Positions 43,807 to 51,531 of a DNA stretch of 64,000 nucleotides are shown piece by piece (positions within the stretch are counted from its first letter, which is position 1; each line of letters opens with the position of its first letter). This DNA comes from Serratia liquefaciens ATCC 27592 (GTDB taxonomy: Bacteria; Pseudomonadota; Gammaproteobacteria; Enterobacterales; Enterobacteriaceae). Where the stretch lies: assembly GCF_000422085.1 (NCBI RefSeq), contig NC_021741.1:434001-498000 (forward strand), given 5' to 3'. The notes beneath the pieces were generated by a model that ran no database searches, was not told the DNA's origin, and saw nothing but the letters and a program-made list of their open reading frames with translations. The translations under genes and the position numbers were made by a program.

Positions 43807-45855
43807 TTATAATTTTTCTATGATATTTTTATCAAAATGGAGTAAATTGACATTTAATCCTTCTATCATAGATAGTAAGTCTTGGAACTTCTCACTTGTT
43901 CCTATAATCACCTGTTTGTGAACTGAGTAGGTATTTGTCGTTGTTTCTATAAATGTTTTGAAATTTACATCTTTTGTTTCTTGCTGTCTCGGTTCGTCAA
44001 GAATTAAAAGTCCAAGATGATTTGTAATGATATCTCTTTCAAAAGTATCTAGCATTAACATAGAGTAAAGGTATGACCAAATAACTCTAATGTTATCACT
44101 GGCGGACGCTTCAGACCCAAGATCAACGCCATCAATGGATGGTTTATAAGTTTGTTTTGATATCTCGAAGTGTTCTATTGATGTACTTTTGTAACCAAAT
44201 TTTTTTAAATAATGTTTAAAAGAATTTTCAAGTAAACTAAGCTTCTCTCTATCTTTGCTGCTAAAACCGTCATAGGGCAGCCTATCCAGAGCAGAGACGG
44301 ATTCCTTCCATTCAATTATAATTGCCTGCAAGCTATCTTTTATCTCTTTCTCTTGCTGTAATAATATACAGAGTCTATCAATTTTGTTTTCTAGCTCTAT
44401 CTCTCTTCTGATTTTTTCCCGGGTGGCTATGTCATCGGAAGAAATAAGTGATTTTCTTATCGATCTTATTTCGTGACGGATGGATTTTATACGCTCATTA
44501 ATTATTTGCAGATTGCTTTTCTTGCTCTCGGTTTTTCTCCATTCACTTTTTTTCATATCCTCAAAAACGTTAAGTGTCTTCTCAAGGTATTTTATATTTT
44601 CGGATGTAGATAGTATTCGATTTTTATCAGTATCAGGTAGTAAGTTATCAATGACACTTTGATTACATGTTGGGCACAGACCGCGAATAAAACTAAATTC
44701 TTCTTCTGATCCTAATTGCTGCAGCTTTTCTATATCCTTGTACTTTCTTAGGCTTTCTTTTACATCAGTTATGCTTTTACTAATGGAGTTAAGATATTGT
44801 TGACTATTGTCAAAGTCACTTATTAATGTTGCGGCTGCATTCTCATTTTCGACTAAATATAGAGATAAATCTTCTATTCTACGCGATAGCTTATCGCTAA
44901 TTATATTTTCATTTATTGACGGAGTATGCTCTTTATTTAATTCATTTAATTCCTCACGCAGTGTAATTATGTCGTTGTTTAAATATGTTTCTCTCTTTTC
45001 TTTGTCAAAACTGTATAAATCGCTATCATTATATATCTCACTTTTGATATTTAATTTTTCTGGTATTCTGTTTGATAAAAAGTAACCATAATTCTTAGCT
45101 TTAGACACTAATTCATTGATGCTATTTTCCCACCTCACCTCAAGATTTTTCTTCTTATCAAGAAAATGCTCCCGTTTCCTTCTTATTCTACTTACATCAA
45201 GATTTAGTGTGTACTCTATGATATTCTGAGATAGATCCTTTATACCAAGATAAGTTGGAATAACATTTAGTATTCCACCCCAGCCTCTAGTTTGCTCCAC
45301 ATAATTAATGGAGAATATTGATTCTAAATATAAAGGGCACTTAGTCCCATCGTACTTGACAACTTCAGGTTGAACAATGCCTAAAAAATTACTTAAAAAG
45401 AAATGAAATCCTCTTTCTCTTGAGGCGGAACCTGCATCTTTGAGGAAGAAATCACTCTTAATATCTAGGCCGCTATTGGCTATTTTATCGTAAGCGCAAT
45501 CGTAAACAGAGACTAGTTTTGACGCTTCCTCGTCACTCTTTCTTAATACTGTAATTATATTTCCTGAGGCGTTTGAGATCTCTAAGAATACTTCAGTAAT
45601 AATCACACTAACTTCTATACTATTGTTGTTTTTAAGTTTTGTCGTTAATGCTGATTTTAAGGGATTCTTTCTAGATGCTCCTAAAGTGCCTTCTAATCCA
45701 AGAGCGTATACAATTGATTGGATGCATGTTGACTTACCGAAGGAGTTTTCAGCACTTATTATATTTAACCCATCATTAAATTTTAGGTCTGCTCCATAAA
45801 AACCATCCGAGGTTTTCGTTTTTATAATTAGTCTATTTATCTTAAGATGGCTCAT
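43807..45855 (-). CDS. SMC/Rad50-like ATPase of an ABC-three-component (Lamassu-like) system
   Basis: 682 aa. Walker A-like AENSFGKSTCIQSIVYALG sits near residues 30-48 (AENSFGKST in place of the usual GPNGSGKST). Long coiled-coil arms (about 220-370 and 400-560) flank a zinc-hook CPTC at about 391-394. The C-terminal lobe has the signature-like LGSEASASDNIRVIW, then Walker B HLGLLILDEPRQQE near 610-625 and a switch segment QVIIGTSE. DEPRQQ instead of DEPTxxLD is typical of the defence-type SMC proteins (DUF2326/LmuB/DdmC class). It overlaps the middle gene by 4 nt. It probably senses foreign DNA or replication structures and activates the nuclease partner. AT-rich codon use contrasts with the flanking satellite genes. 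Confidence 0.82.
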   Translation of the reverse strand: MSHLKINRLIIKTKTSDGFYGADLKFNDGLNIISAENSFGKSTCIQSIVYALGLEGTLGASRKNPLKSALTTKLKNNNSIEVSVIITEVFLEISNASGNIITVLRKSDEEASKLVSVYDCAYDKIANSGLDIKSDFFLKDAGSASRERGFHFFLSNFLGIVQPEVVKYDGTKCPLYLESIFSINYVEQTRGWGGILNVIPTYLGIKDLSQNIIEYTLNLDVSRIRRKREHFLDKKKNLEVRWENSINELVSKAKNYGYFLSNRIPEKLNIKSEIYNDSDLYSFDKEKRETYLNNDIITLREELNELNKEHTPSINENIISDKLSRRIEDLSLYLVENENAAATLISDFDNSQQYLNSISKSITDVKESLRKYKDIEKLQQLGSEEEFSFIRGLCPTCNQSVIDNLLPDTDKNRILSTSENIKYLEKTLNVFEDMKKSEWRKTESKKSNLQIINERIKSIRHEIRSIRKSLISSDDIATREKIRREIELENKIDRLCILLQQEKEIKDSLQAIIIEWKESVSALDRLPYDGFSSKDREKLSLLENSFKHYLKKFGYKSTSIEHFEISKQTYKPSIDGVDLGSEASASDNIRVIWSYLYSMLMLDTFERDIITNHLGLLILDEPRQQETKDVNFKTFIETTTNTYSVHKQVIIGTSEKFQDLLSMIEGLNVNLLHFDKNIIEKL

Positions 45856-46316
45856 GCTACACCTCTAAAAAGTAGTTTATTAATATTGTCTTCAGTGAAA
45901 TCTGATTTTTTTAGTGCCGCCATGAATTCTTTCTCATCGTTTAGCAATTCATCTGTATTTGATATTTTTTTATAAAATTCATTTCCTTTTTTGGTCAATG
46001 AAATGCTTTTTGATTCGTCTATTTTTAATATTCCCTCTCCTATTGCTAATGCTACTGCTCGGTCAACCAGTGGGTCAAATCTGATGCTGTAGTTTGAATC
46101 TAATTTTCGTTTGGTAAACTCTTCACGTTTGTCTTTAGATGCGACAATTGAATAGATAACTTGAATTTTTCTTAAATTGGATTTTGAGCCACGACAAAGA
46201 TTTTTTAAAATCAATGTTATTATTGCAATTCTCCATATTGGCCTCAATTCTGGTTCTATAGGAGAACCATTTGACCTGAATGTCATTTTTTTAGGTGTTT
46301 CATCTAATATATTCAT
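45852..46316 (-). CDS. Middle component of the three-gene SMC defence-like operon
   Basis: 154 aa, MNILDETPKKMTFRSNGSPIEPELRPIWRIAIITLILKNLCRG..., ending in a helical tail (DFTEDNINKLLFRGVA). The middle part (DRAVALAIGEGILKIDESKSISLTKKGNEFYKKI) looks like a winged helix. It sits between the nuclease and ATPase genes, the place of the middle component in ABC-three-component operons (LmuC/DdmB position). The ATG at 46316 starts 2 nt after the nuclease stop; a TTG at 46322 is an alternative. No catalytic motif is visible; it likely bridges sensor and effector. Confidence 0.72.
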   Translation of the reverse strand: MNILDETPKKMTFRSNGSPIEPELRPIWRIAIITLILKNLCRGSKSNLRKIQVIYSIVASKDKREEFTKRKLDSNYSIRFDPLVDRAVALAIGEGILKIDESKSISLTKKGNEFYKKISNTDELLNDEKEFMAALKKSDFTEDNINKLLFRGVA

Positions 46317-46318
46317 CG

Positions 46319-47224
46319 TCAAAAATCCAAATTACAACGCATGAGCCAATCGCCGATAACGCCTGTTGAAATGCATTTTAAATTATCTTTGTGTAATTTG
46401 CTAGCTTCAGATAACATCCCGTTTAGAAGTGCAATTTGTTTATTTGGAGGGGCTACCTCTGTGTCAAAAAAATCCAACCGTAATTCATTCTCTCTATTTA
46501 TAATGGTATTTGAAATTTCTTGATGGAATGATGGGTAGTTTTCTTTTAAGTCTGACATTATGTTTTTATAACATACAACTTGGTTTAATAGGTGACTGGC
46601 CGCACTATTTACTTGCTTCTCATTATTTTTTAGTTTCATTAGCTTCTTGTGGATATTTTCGACAAATTCAGAGTTTTCATTTATTATTTTTTCAATCTCA
46701 TCCCCATCTACCTCAGGTATGTCAATTTTCAATATCCTAAGGCCGGAACTTATTAATTCATTTTCTTCTGATTTTAAAGTTTGACGGTCCCATATTAATA
46801 TTTTGAATTTTTCATTATCAATATATGGAAGATTTTCTTCGATAACTTCTTGTTCTTTTTTAGCTGCATGTATTGTAAGGTTTTTAGATACATGATTTGG
46901 AACAACTAAAATCCATCTGGATATTTTTATGTTATGAAATATTTTACCTAAAGAATTATCTTTATTCTTAATAAACTTTCCTATATCGGCTGTGATTTTG
47001 TCCCTTTGTTTCTCATATAAATCAGCAATCGCGCATGCTTCATCTGGACAGTAAGCCTGAAAAGCATACCCACCAGTCCAAAAACCCTCAATACCTGCAT
47101 CACCATTATGTCCATCGGGAATAGGGATATAGTCGGCAATGCCGAATTTTATCCTTAGCAAGTCATTTACATGCATTTCCCATTCTTTACTTTCCCACAC
47201 TTTATTTTTGTTTATTATGTCCAT
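46319..47224 (-). CDS. Putative PD-(D/E)xK-like effector nuclease of the three-gene system
   Basis: 301 aa. The N-terminal domain has a restriction-endonuclease-like layout: helix with WEMHVNDLL (15-23), then IPDGHNGDAGIEGFWTGGYAFQAYCPDE (35-62). The GDAGIEG block and Q-A-Y strand resemble the Mrr-type GDGGIDG...QCK motif, but the catalytic Lys position reads Tyr. The C-terminal half is helical and unlike anything I know; it probably contacts the middle component or ATPase. The start at 47224 has GGGA at good spacing; a TTG at 47245 is possible. It is the first gene of the operon. Nuclease activity is inferred only. Confidence 0.68.
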   Translation of the reverse strand: MDIINKNKVWESKEWEMHVNDLLRIKFGIADYIPIPDGHNGDAGIEGFWTGGYAFQAYCPDEACAIADLYEKQRDKITADIGKFIKNKDNSLGKIFHNIKISRWILVVPNHVSKNLTIHAAKKEQEVIEENLPYIDNEKFKILIWDRQTLKSEENELISSGLRILKIDIPEVDGDEIEKIINENSEFVENIHKKLMKLKNNEKQVNSAASHLLNQVVCYKNIMSDLKENYPSFHQEISNTIINRENELRLDFFDTEVAPPNKQIALLNGMLSEASKLHKDNLKCISTGVIGDWLMRCNLDF

Positions 47225-47523
47225 AATTAAAATCCCATCGTACAACTGCTCTTGCTTATAATTCCTATTTGATTAATTTCAAATGTAATTTTTTCAAAGA
47301 CAATAGGAAGATTTATCATACTTCTTTACCATTGAGCCTATAGGGTTACAAGTAGATTCAAAGGGTTTACGATACTAGGGTAGCACGCCTTCACTAAATA
47401 GCACTAAAAGCTAAAATGGAACATGTGTGCTGATGCGAATTTGGATTAAGGGGTCATTTTGGTGGTCAATTAAAACTTTTATTTAAAATTTTAAATGAAA
47501 AACAAGGTGTTACTTTAATTTTA
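47225..47523. other. AT-rich region between cargo operon and attR
   Basis: About 300 bp with no ORF of note. It should hold the promoter of the minus-strand defence-like operon. I could not identify an operator or RNA gene. Confidence 0.5.
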
Positions 47524-47549
47524 CGAGTCCGGCCTTCGCACCATTAGTA
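47524..47549 (+). other. attR: right attachment core of the satellite
   Basis: CGAGTCCGGCCTTCG then CACCATTAGTA, identical to attL except for one missing G. Beyond it the sequence resumes with what seems to be the original downstream flank of leuX. Confidence 0.87.
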
Positions 47550-47562
47550 CAGCGCGAACAAG

Positions 47563-47587
47563 AAGCCACCGAGAGGTGGTTTTTTTG
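47563..47587 (+). terminator. Displaced leuX terminator
   Basis: GCCACC-GAGA-GGTGG followed by T7. It lies about 14 bp after attR, where the native leuX terminator would have been before integration. Confidence 0.75.
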
Positions 47588-47738
47588 TGCCTAAAATCCA
47601 GCCCCGCAAGGTTTTTTCCTCACTTTATCACTCAATCTGAGTCAGCCTACATCAACTTACTGATGCGGATACAACCGCGGGTATATCCCGGTTCTATAAT
47701 GTTTGTATTCACGCAGAACCCTTGAAAGGATACTCAAC

Positions 47739-47960
47739 ATGGCTCTGAGCGATGTGAAGGTTCGTACGGCCAAGCCTGAAGAAAAAGCCTATAAGCTTAC
47801 TGATGGCGACGGCATAGTGTAGTGTTACTGGTTCACCTGGACGGTTCAAAAACACTGGTGCTTGCGTTATCGCTTTGAAGATAATGAGGAAATGCTGATG
47901 TGGGGTATTTACCACTGAGATGAGCGCAGAAAAATGATTCAGCGGTCGGTAGATTATATA
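47739..47960 (+). pseudogene. Remnant of a second P4-type integrase (N-terminus)
   Basis: After GAAAGGATACTCAAC an ATG opens MALSDVKVRTAKPEEKAYKL then TDGDG, the standard integrase start, but TAG follows at 47819. Shifted frames then give LLVHLDGSK and LRYRFEDNEEMLMWGIYH, again integrase-like, before the similarity ends. At least two frameshifts and a stop are present. It marks an older element in the same tRNA site. Confidence 0.8.
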
Positions 47961-48078
47961 AATGCGAACCGGGATATGGGGATTAGCCTGTTCGATTTCG
48001 CATAGAGTAGAGTAATGCTGTGAATTGAACACACCGTCACCGGTAGACAAAGCATACTTACCAATAGGTCTTTAGAAA

Positions 48079-48885
48079 ATGAAGAAAGGACGCTTCACTA
48101 CACTTCGCTGCGAGATGACAGGTGTACATGCCGTATCAGCGGATACTTCATTCAGCTTCGGACGTCATACTCATGACCAGTTCGGCATTGGCTTAATTGA
48201 TCGTGGTGCTCAGGTGTCGATGAGCGGGCGAGGTATTGTTGAAGCCTGCGTGGGGGATATCATTACTGTTAATCCAGGAGAAGTGCATGATGGATCTCCG
48301 CTAGGTACAGAAAGCAGATCGTGGCGAATGCTTTATTTTGAGCCGGAAGTTCTGTCCGGAGTTATTCAGAGACAGACAGAAAGCAACATGGGTTGTGTTG
48401 AGCTGTCTAGCCCGGTTGTGCACAATCATGAATCAGCAATATATTTTTCAACACTCTTTCGTACATTGACGGATCCATGTGGGGGGGACAGCGAAATTGA
48501 ACGAGAAGAAACTCTCCTCGTTTTGCTTACAAGCCTCCTCGGTTATCAGCATCAGGAGCGGGCTTGTGCTCCAAGAGCAATTGCCCTTGCGAGGGAACGT
48601 ATTGATGATGACCCCTCATTAGCACTGTCACTCTATGAGCTTTCAGAACTTGGCGGTGTGAGTCAATTCCAGCTACTGCGTGGTTTTTCAAAAGTTACAG
48701 GATTCACTCCTCATGCTTACCTTATTCAGCGCAGATTACAGAGGGTAAGACAATTAATCGCTGGAGGTATGTCTCTTGCGGACGCATCGCATGCAGCTGG
48801 TTTTGCGGATCAGAGCCATATGACCCGGCTTTTTGTTCGTACATATGGCATTACGCCAGGAGCCTATGCTATGGCTATAAAATGA
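48079..48885 (+). CDS. AraC-family transcriptional regulator with cupin N-terminus
   Basis: 268 aa. The N-terminal AraC_binding (cupin) part includes SFSFGRHTHDQFGIGLIDRGAQ and VNPGEVHDGSP. The C-terminal double HTH is ELSELGGVSQFQLLRGFSKVTGFTPHAYLIQRRLQ and ADASHAAGFADQSHMTRLFVRTYGITPGAYA. It sits 77 bp before the B3/4 gene in the same direction, next to a LysE exporter, so it probably activates those genes in response to an amino acid or related compound. An inner start at 48115 is possible. Confidence 0.9.
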   Translation: MKKGRFTTLRCEMTGVHAVSADTSFSFGRHTHDQFGIGLIDRGAQVSMSGRGIVEACVGDIITVNPGEVHDGSPLGTESRSWRMLYFEPEVLSGVIQRQTESNMGCVELSSPVVHNHESAIYFSTLFRTLTDPCGGDSEIEREETLLVLLTSLLGYQHQERACAPRAIALARERIDDDPSLALSLYELSELGGVSQFQLLRGFSKVTGFTPHAYLIQRRLQRVRQLIAGGMSLADASHAAGFADQSHMTRLFVRTYGITPGAYAMAIK

Positions 48886-48962
48886 ACTGCAATTTTATTC
48901 AATACAAATAGCCGTGACAGAGGGCATCTTTCTTGGAAACGTTCAAGAAGAGAGATCTGCCA

Positions 48963-49634
48963 ATGTCATTACACTACGCTCCTGAAATCCGTTCACTGTT
49001 CGGACGACTCCACTCTGGCATAGTTACTGTTGATGGTATTCATTCGAATGCCAATCCTTCAGAGCAGATTGCATTTTTACATGATATTGCCGACAAGCGA
49101 CTGGCAACTGCCAGTGAGGGAGAGTTTGTCGAAATCAAGGCCTGGCGGCGGGCTTATTCAACCCTGGGATTAAAACCAACACAATATCGCTGTGCGGCTG
49201 AGGCACTCCTGAGGCGCCATCGTAAAGGAGGTGAACTTCCAGAACTTCATCCTCTTATTGGCTTGTGTAATGCGGTTTCGCTCGCGTTTGCTATACCTGT
49301 CGCCGTGTTTGATCTTGATCGAGTTGCAGGGGAGATGACTGTTCGGCCAGCGAACGGCAAAGAATACTATGAGTCTTTTACAGGGGAGACTGAAAATCCT
49401 GAAGTAGGTGAGGTAATTTTTGTTGATACCTCCGGCCGGGCCCATGCTCGGCGCTGGACCCATCGCCAGAGTGGCTGGTCTGCCGTGAGTTCAACAACCT
49501 GCCGTGTGATGATTGTAGCCGAGGCCCTGCATGAAACGTCGCGTGAAGATATAGCAGCCCTCCTGTCTACGCTGACTAAGTTGTTATGTCAGATTTGGCC
49601 AGAAGCTTCAGTCAGTGTGGAGGGGTCATTGTGA
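48963..49634 (+). CDS. Stand-alone B3/4 (PheT-like) domain protein
   Basis: 223 aa. It matches the B3/B4 domain found in phenylalanyl-tRNA synthetase beta, where it edits Tyr-tRNA(Phe): YSTLGLKPTQYRCAAEALLRR, LPELHPLIGLCNAVSLAFAIPVAVFDLD and GEVIFVDTSGRAHARRWTHRQS. Free-standing copies may act as trans-editing or aminoacyl-hydrolase enzymes. It overlaps the LysE exporter gene by 4 nt, so exporter and B3/4 protein are coupled. The start at 48963 has GAGAGA upstream. The substrate is unknown. Confidence 0.82.
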   Translation: MSLHYAPEIRSLFGRLHSGIVTVDGIHSNANPSEQIAFLHDIADKRLATASEGEFVEIKAWRRAYSTLGLKPTQYRCAAEALLRRHRKGGELPELHPLIGLCNAVSLAFAIPVAVFDLDRVAGEMTVRPANGKEYYESFTGETENPEVGEVIFVDTSGRAHARRWTHRQSGWSAVSSTTCRVMIVAEALHETSREDIAALLSTLTKLLCQIWPEASVSVEGSL

Positions 49635-50242
49635 CGCCTGAGTTTCTACTTACCACATTCATTATCGTTGCATCTCCAGGTACCGGTGTGCTCTATACCA
49701 TCGCGACGGGGCTTTCAGGCGGTGCACGTGTAAGTATGATTGCGGCACTGGGATGCACGCTGGGTATTGTTCCACACATGTTAACTGTTATTACAGGGCT
49801 TGCTGTATTGCTACATACAAACGAAATCGTATTTAAGATAATAAAATATCTTGGGGCGATATATTTGCTTTATATGGCATGGAAGACAATTAATGAAAAG
49901 AGAAAGCTTGATATTAATAGTGAGGTGAGAACTCAGAGTTACAGGCAGGTCATTACTTCAGCGATACTTATTAATTTACTTAACCCAAAGCTGTCAATAT
50001 TCTTCCTGGCTTTCTTGCCTCAATTTGTTATTAAGAGTGATATCTCACCGGTAACTCAGATGCTGCAGATGAGTCTAATTTTCATGGCTATAACTTTCTT
50101 TGTGTTTATGCTGTATGGAGTATCTGCAGCCAGAGTGCGAGAGTATGTTGTTGCAAATGAATCTGTGCAGCGGTGGGTATTAAGATTCTTTTCTGTTTCT
50201 TTTTTCATACTTGCGGTTAAATTGGCATTAATGGAAATTTAA
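49631..50242 (+). CDS. LysE-family amino acid exporter
   Basis: 203 aa with six likely membrane helices. TPEFLLTTFIIVASPGTGVLYTIATGLSGGARVSM is the LysE/RhtB signature (PGP-type motif, here PGT), and INLLNPKLSIFFLAFLPQFV is the conserved mid-protein motif. GTG start at 49631 overlapping the B3/4 stop (GTGA), with GGAGGGG upstream. It exports an amino acid or derivative, probably under control of the AraC protein. Confidence 0.88.
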   Translation: MTPEFLLTTFIIVASPGTGVLYTIATGLSGGARVSMIAALGCTLGIVPHMLTVITGLAVLLHTNEIVFKIIKYLGAIYLLYMAWKTINEKRKLDINSEVRTQSYRQVITSAILINLLNPKLSIFFLAFLPQFVIKSDISPVTQMLQMSLIFMAITFFVFMLYGVSAARVREYVVANESVQRWVLRFFSVSFFILAVKLALMEI

Positions 50243-50344
50243 ACATGAATAGCTTTAGTGATAAGCGCATTAAATAATATTTTTATATTGCTTTCAAATT
50301 ATAAATTACAGGTGTGATCATACCAAAAAACCTAAGTAGGAATT

Positions 50345-50620
50345 ATGATATCTGATCTGAATGACATAGATGTGCTCTTTGTAGCAGGCTTTAGTCCCAT
50401 CACTCTTGATACAGATCTAAGCACGGTATTTTATAAAGATACACTTCGCTTACCTTTAAAAATATGGAAGGCAATAACGATGATTTGCTGACGGGCGTTA
50501 ATGTATATGGAGTAAAGCATTTTGCACTTTGGCCTCTGTCTCCGGCCGCACAGTCCTGTTTTGGTACAGAAAAATGGCTGGGAGATGTGCCTATTGCTCG
50601 GGGATAGCTCGAATTTGAAG
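50345..50620 (+). pseudogene. Decayed VOC/glyoxalase-family gene
   Basis: Starting MISDLNDIDVLFVAGFSP, the translation gives a VOC-like N-terminus, then a frameshift at about 50485 leads to LLTGVNVYGVKHFALWPLSP and CFGTEKWLGDVPIARG, the usual continuation of this family, before stops. The rest of the gene is missing. Bases 50621-50762 between it and the carbonic anhydrase contain no intact gene. Confidence 0.7.
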
Positions 50621-50762
50621 TTTTAGTTGATCACTAGGTCATTGCCACTTTTGCTGGCAGGTCCCGCAGTGCCTTGAACGTTCATTTCGATCCAAGAGAT
50701 GCTGGACTAACCGGGAGTGATGATTATCATGTTATCGATACTACCGATCCAGAGAGCGTGTT

Positions 50763-51398
50763 ATGCAACATATCATTGAAGGTTTCCTCAGCTTCCAGAA
50801 AGAGATTTTCCCACAGCGTAAGGAACTCTTCCGCAGCCTTGCCTCCAGCCAGAACCCTAAAGCGCTTTTTATTTCGTGTTCTGACAGCCGCCTGGTGCCC
50901 GAGCTTGTGACACAGCAAGACCCGGGGCAGCTTTTCGTTATCCGTAACGCAGGCAACATCGTGCCTTCCTTTGGCCCGGAACCGGGCGGGGTGTCAGCGA
51001 CCATCGAATACGCAGTGGTGGCACTGGGCGTTACGGATATCGTGATTTGCGGCCACTCGAACTGCGGCGCCATGAAGGCGATAGCTTCTTGCCAGTGCCT
51101 TGACCCGATGCCGGCAGTGGCCCACTGGCTGCATTATGCTGACGCCGCCAAAGCGGTGGTAGAGAAGAAAACGTGGGATAACGAAATCGACAAAGTTAAC
51201 GCTATGGTCGAAGAGAACGTTATCGCCCAGCTTAATAACATTAAGACTCACCCTTCCGTTGCCGTGGGTCTGCGCAACAACGGCCTGCGTCTGCACGGCT
51301 GGGTGTACGACATCGAAAGTGGCGAGATCCGCACGCTGGATAAAAATACGAAGAATTTCGTTTCGCTGGCAGATAACCCTGAAGTTCACTTCGAATAA
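50763..51398 (+). CDS. Beta-class carbonic anhydrase (CynT/Can-like)
   Basis: 211 aa. Zinc site: Cys and Asp in [12 protein letters not shown] and His/Cys in [33 protein letters not shown] and [10 protein letters not shown] follow the CynT pattern. It interconverts CO2 and bicarbonate. cynS and cynR are not adjacent, so a role in cyanate use is not supported here. GAGAG lies before the ATG; a strong terminator follows. Codon use is closer to the core genome than that of the neighbours. Confidence 0.93.
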   Translation: MQHIIEGFLSFQKEIFPQRKELFRSLASSQNPKALFISCSDSRLVPELVTQQDPGQLFVIRNAGNIVPSFGPEPGGVSATIEYAVVALGVTDIVICGHSNCGAMKAIASCQCLDPMPAVAHWLHYADAAKAVVEKKTWDNEIDKVNAMVEENVIAQLNNIKTHPSVAVGLRNNGLRLHGWVYDIESGEIRTLDKNTKNFVSLADNPEVHFE

Positions 51399-51427
51399 AG
51401 CGATGCCAGGCCTTGGCGATGACATTG

Positions 51428-51456
51428 AATCCACGCTCCGGCGTGGATTTTTTTAT
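51428..51456 (+). terminator. Terminator after carbonic anhydrase
   Basis: AATCCACGC-TCCG-GCGTGGATT followed by a T-run. Confidence 0.92.
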
Positions 51457-51531
51457 AGGTAGTTACTTGCTCCCCGTTTCTTTAAGCACCACCCTCGAAA
51501 CACTTCTACTCCAATAGTTTTTAAATAATGA

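Larger units (their letters stand above)
36099..47549. mobile_element. P4-like phage satellite integrated in leuX, about 11.4 kb, with defence-like cargo
   Basis: The boundaries are the direct repeats of the leuX 3' end. Inside, in order: a P4-type tyrosine integrase (interrupted), crr-like iterons, alpha primase-helicase, a 112-aa P4-family gene, an Icd-like gene, an RNA-immunity-like leader, an 81-aa gene, AlpA, ori-like iterons, Sid, an Ogr/Delta-like activator, a candidate cos region and a three-gene SMC ATPase operon. No Psu gene was found. Capsid, tail and terminase genes are absent, so it depends on a P2-like helper for packaging. The order and spacing fit the P4 family well. Confidence 0.9.

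Noticed and set aside
48057..48069. ACTTACCAATAGG shared with 42187-42198 as a possible mobile-element end
   Set aside because: Only about 12 bp are shared, with no inverted partner, target duplication or transposase; this may be chance or common ancestry of satellite DNA.
50763..51398. Assignment as cyanate-operon cynT
   Set aside because: The protein is similar to CynT, but no cyanase or CynR gene is adjacent, so only the carbonic anhydrase family is claimed.
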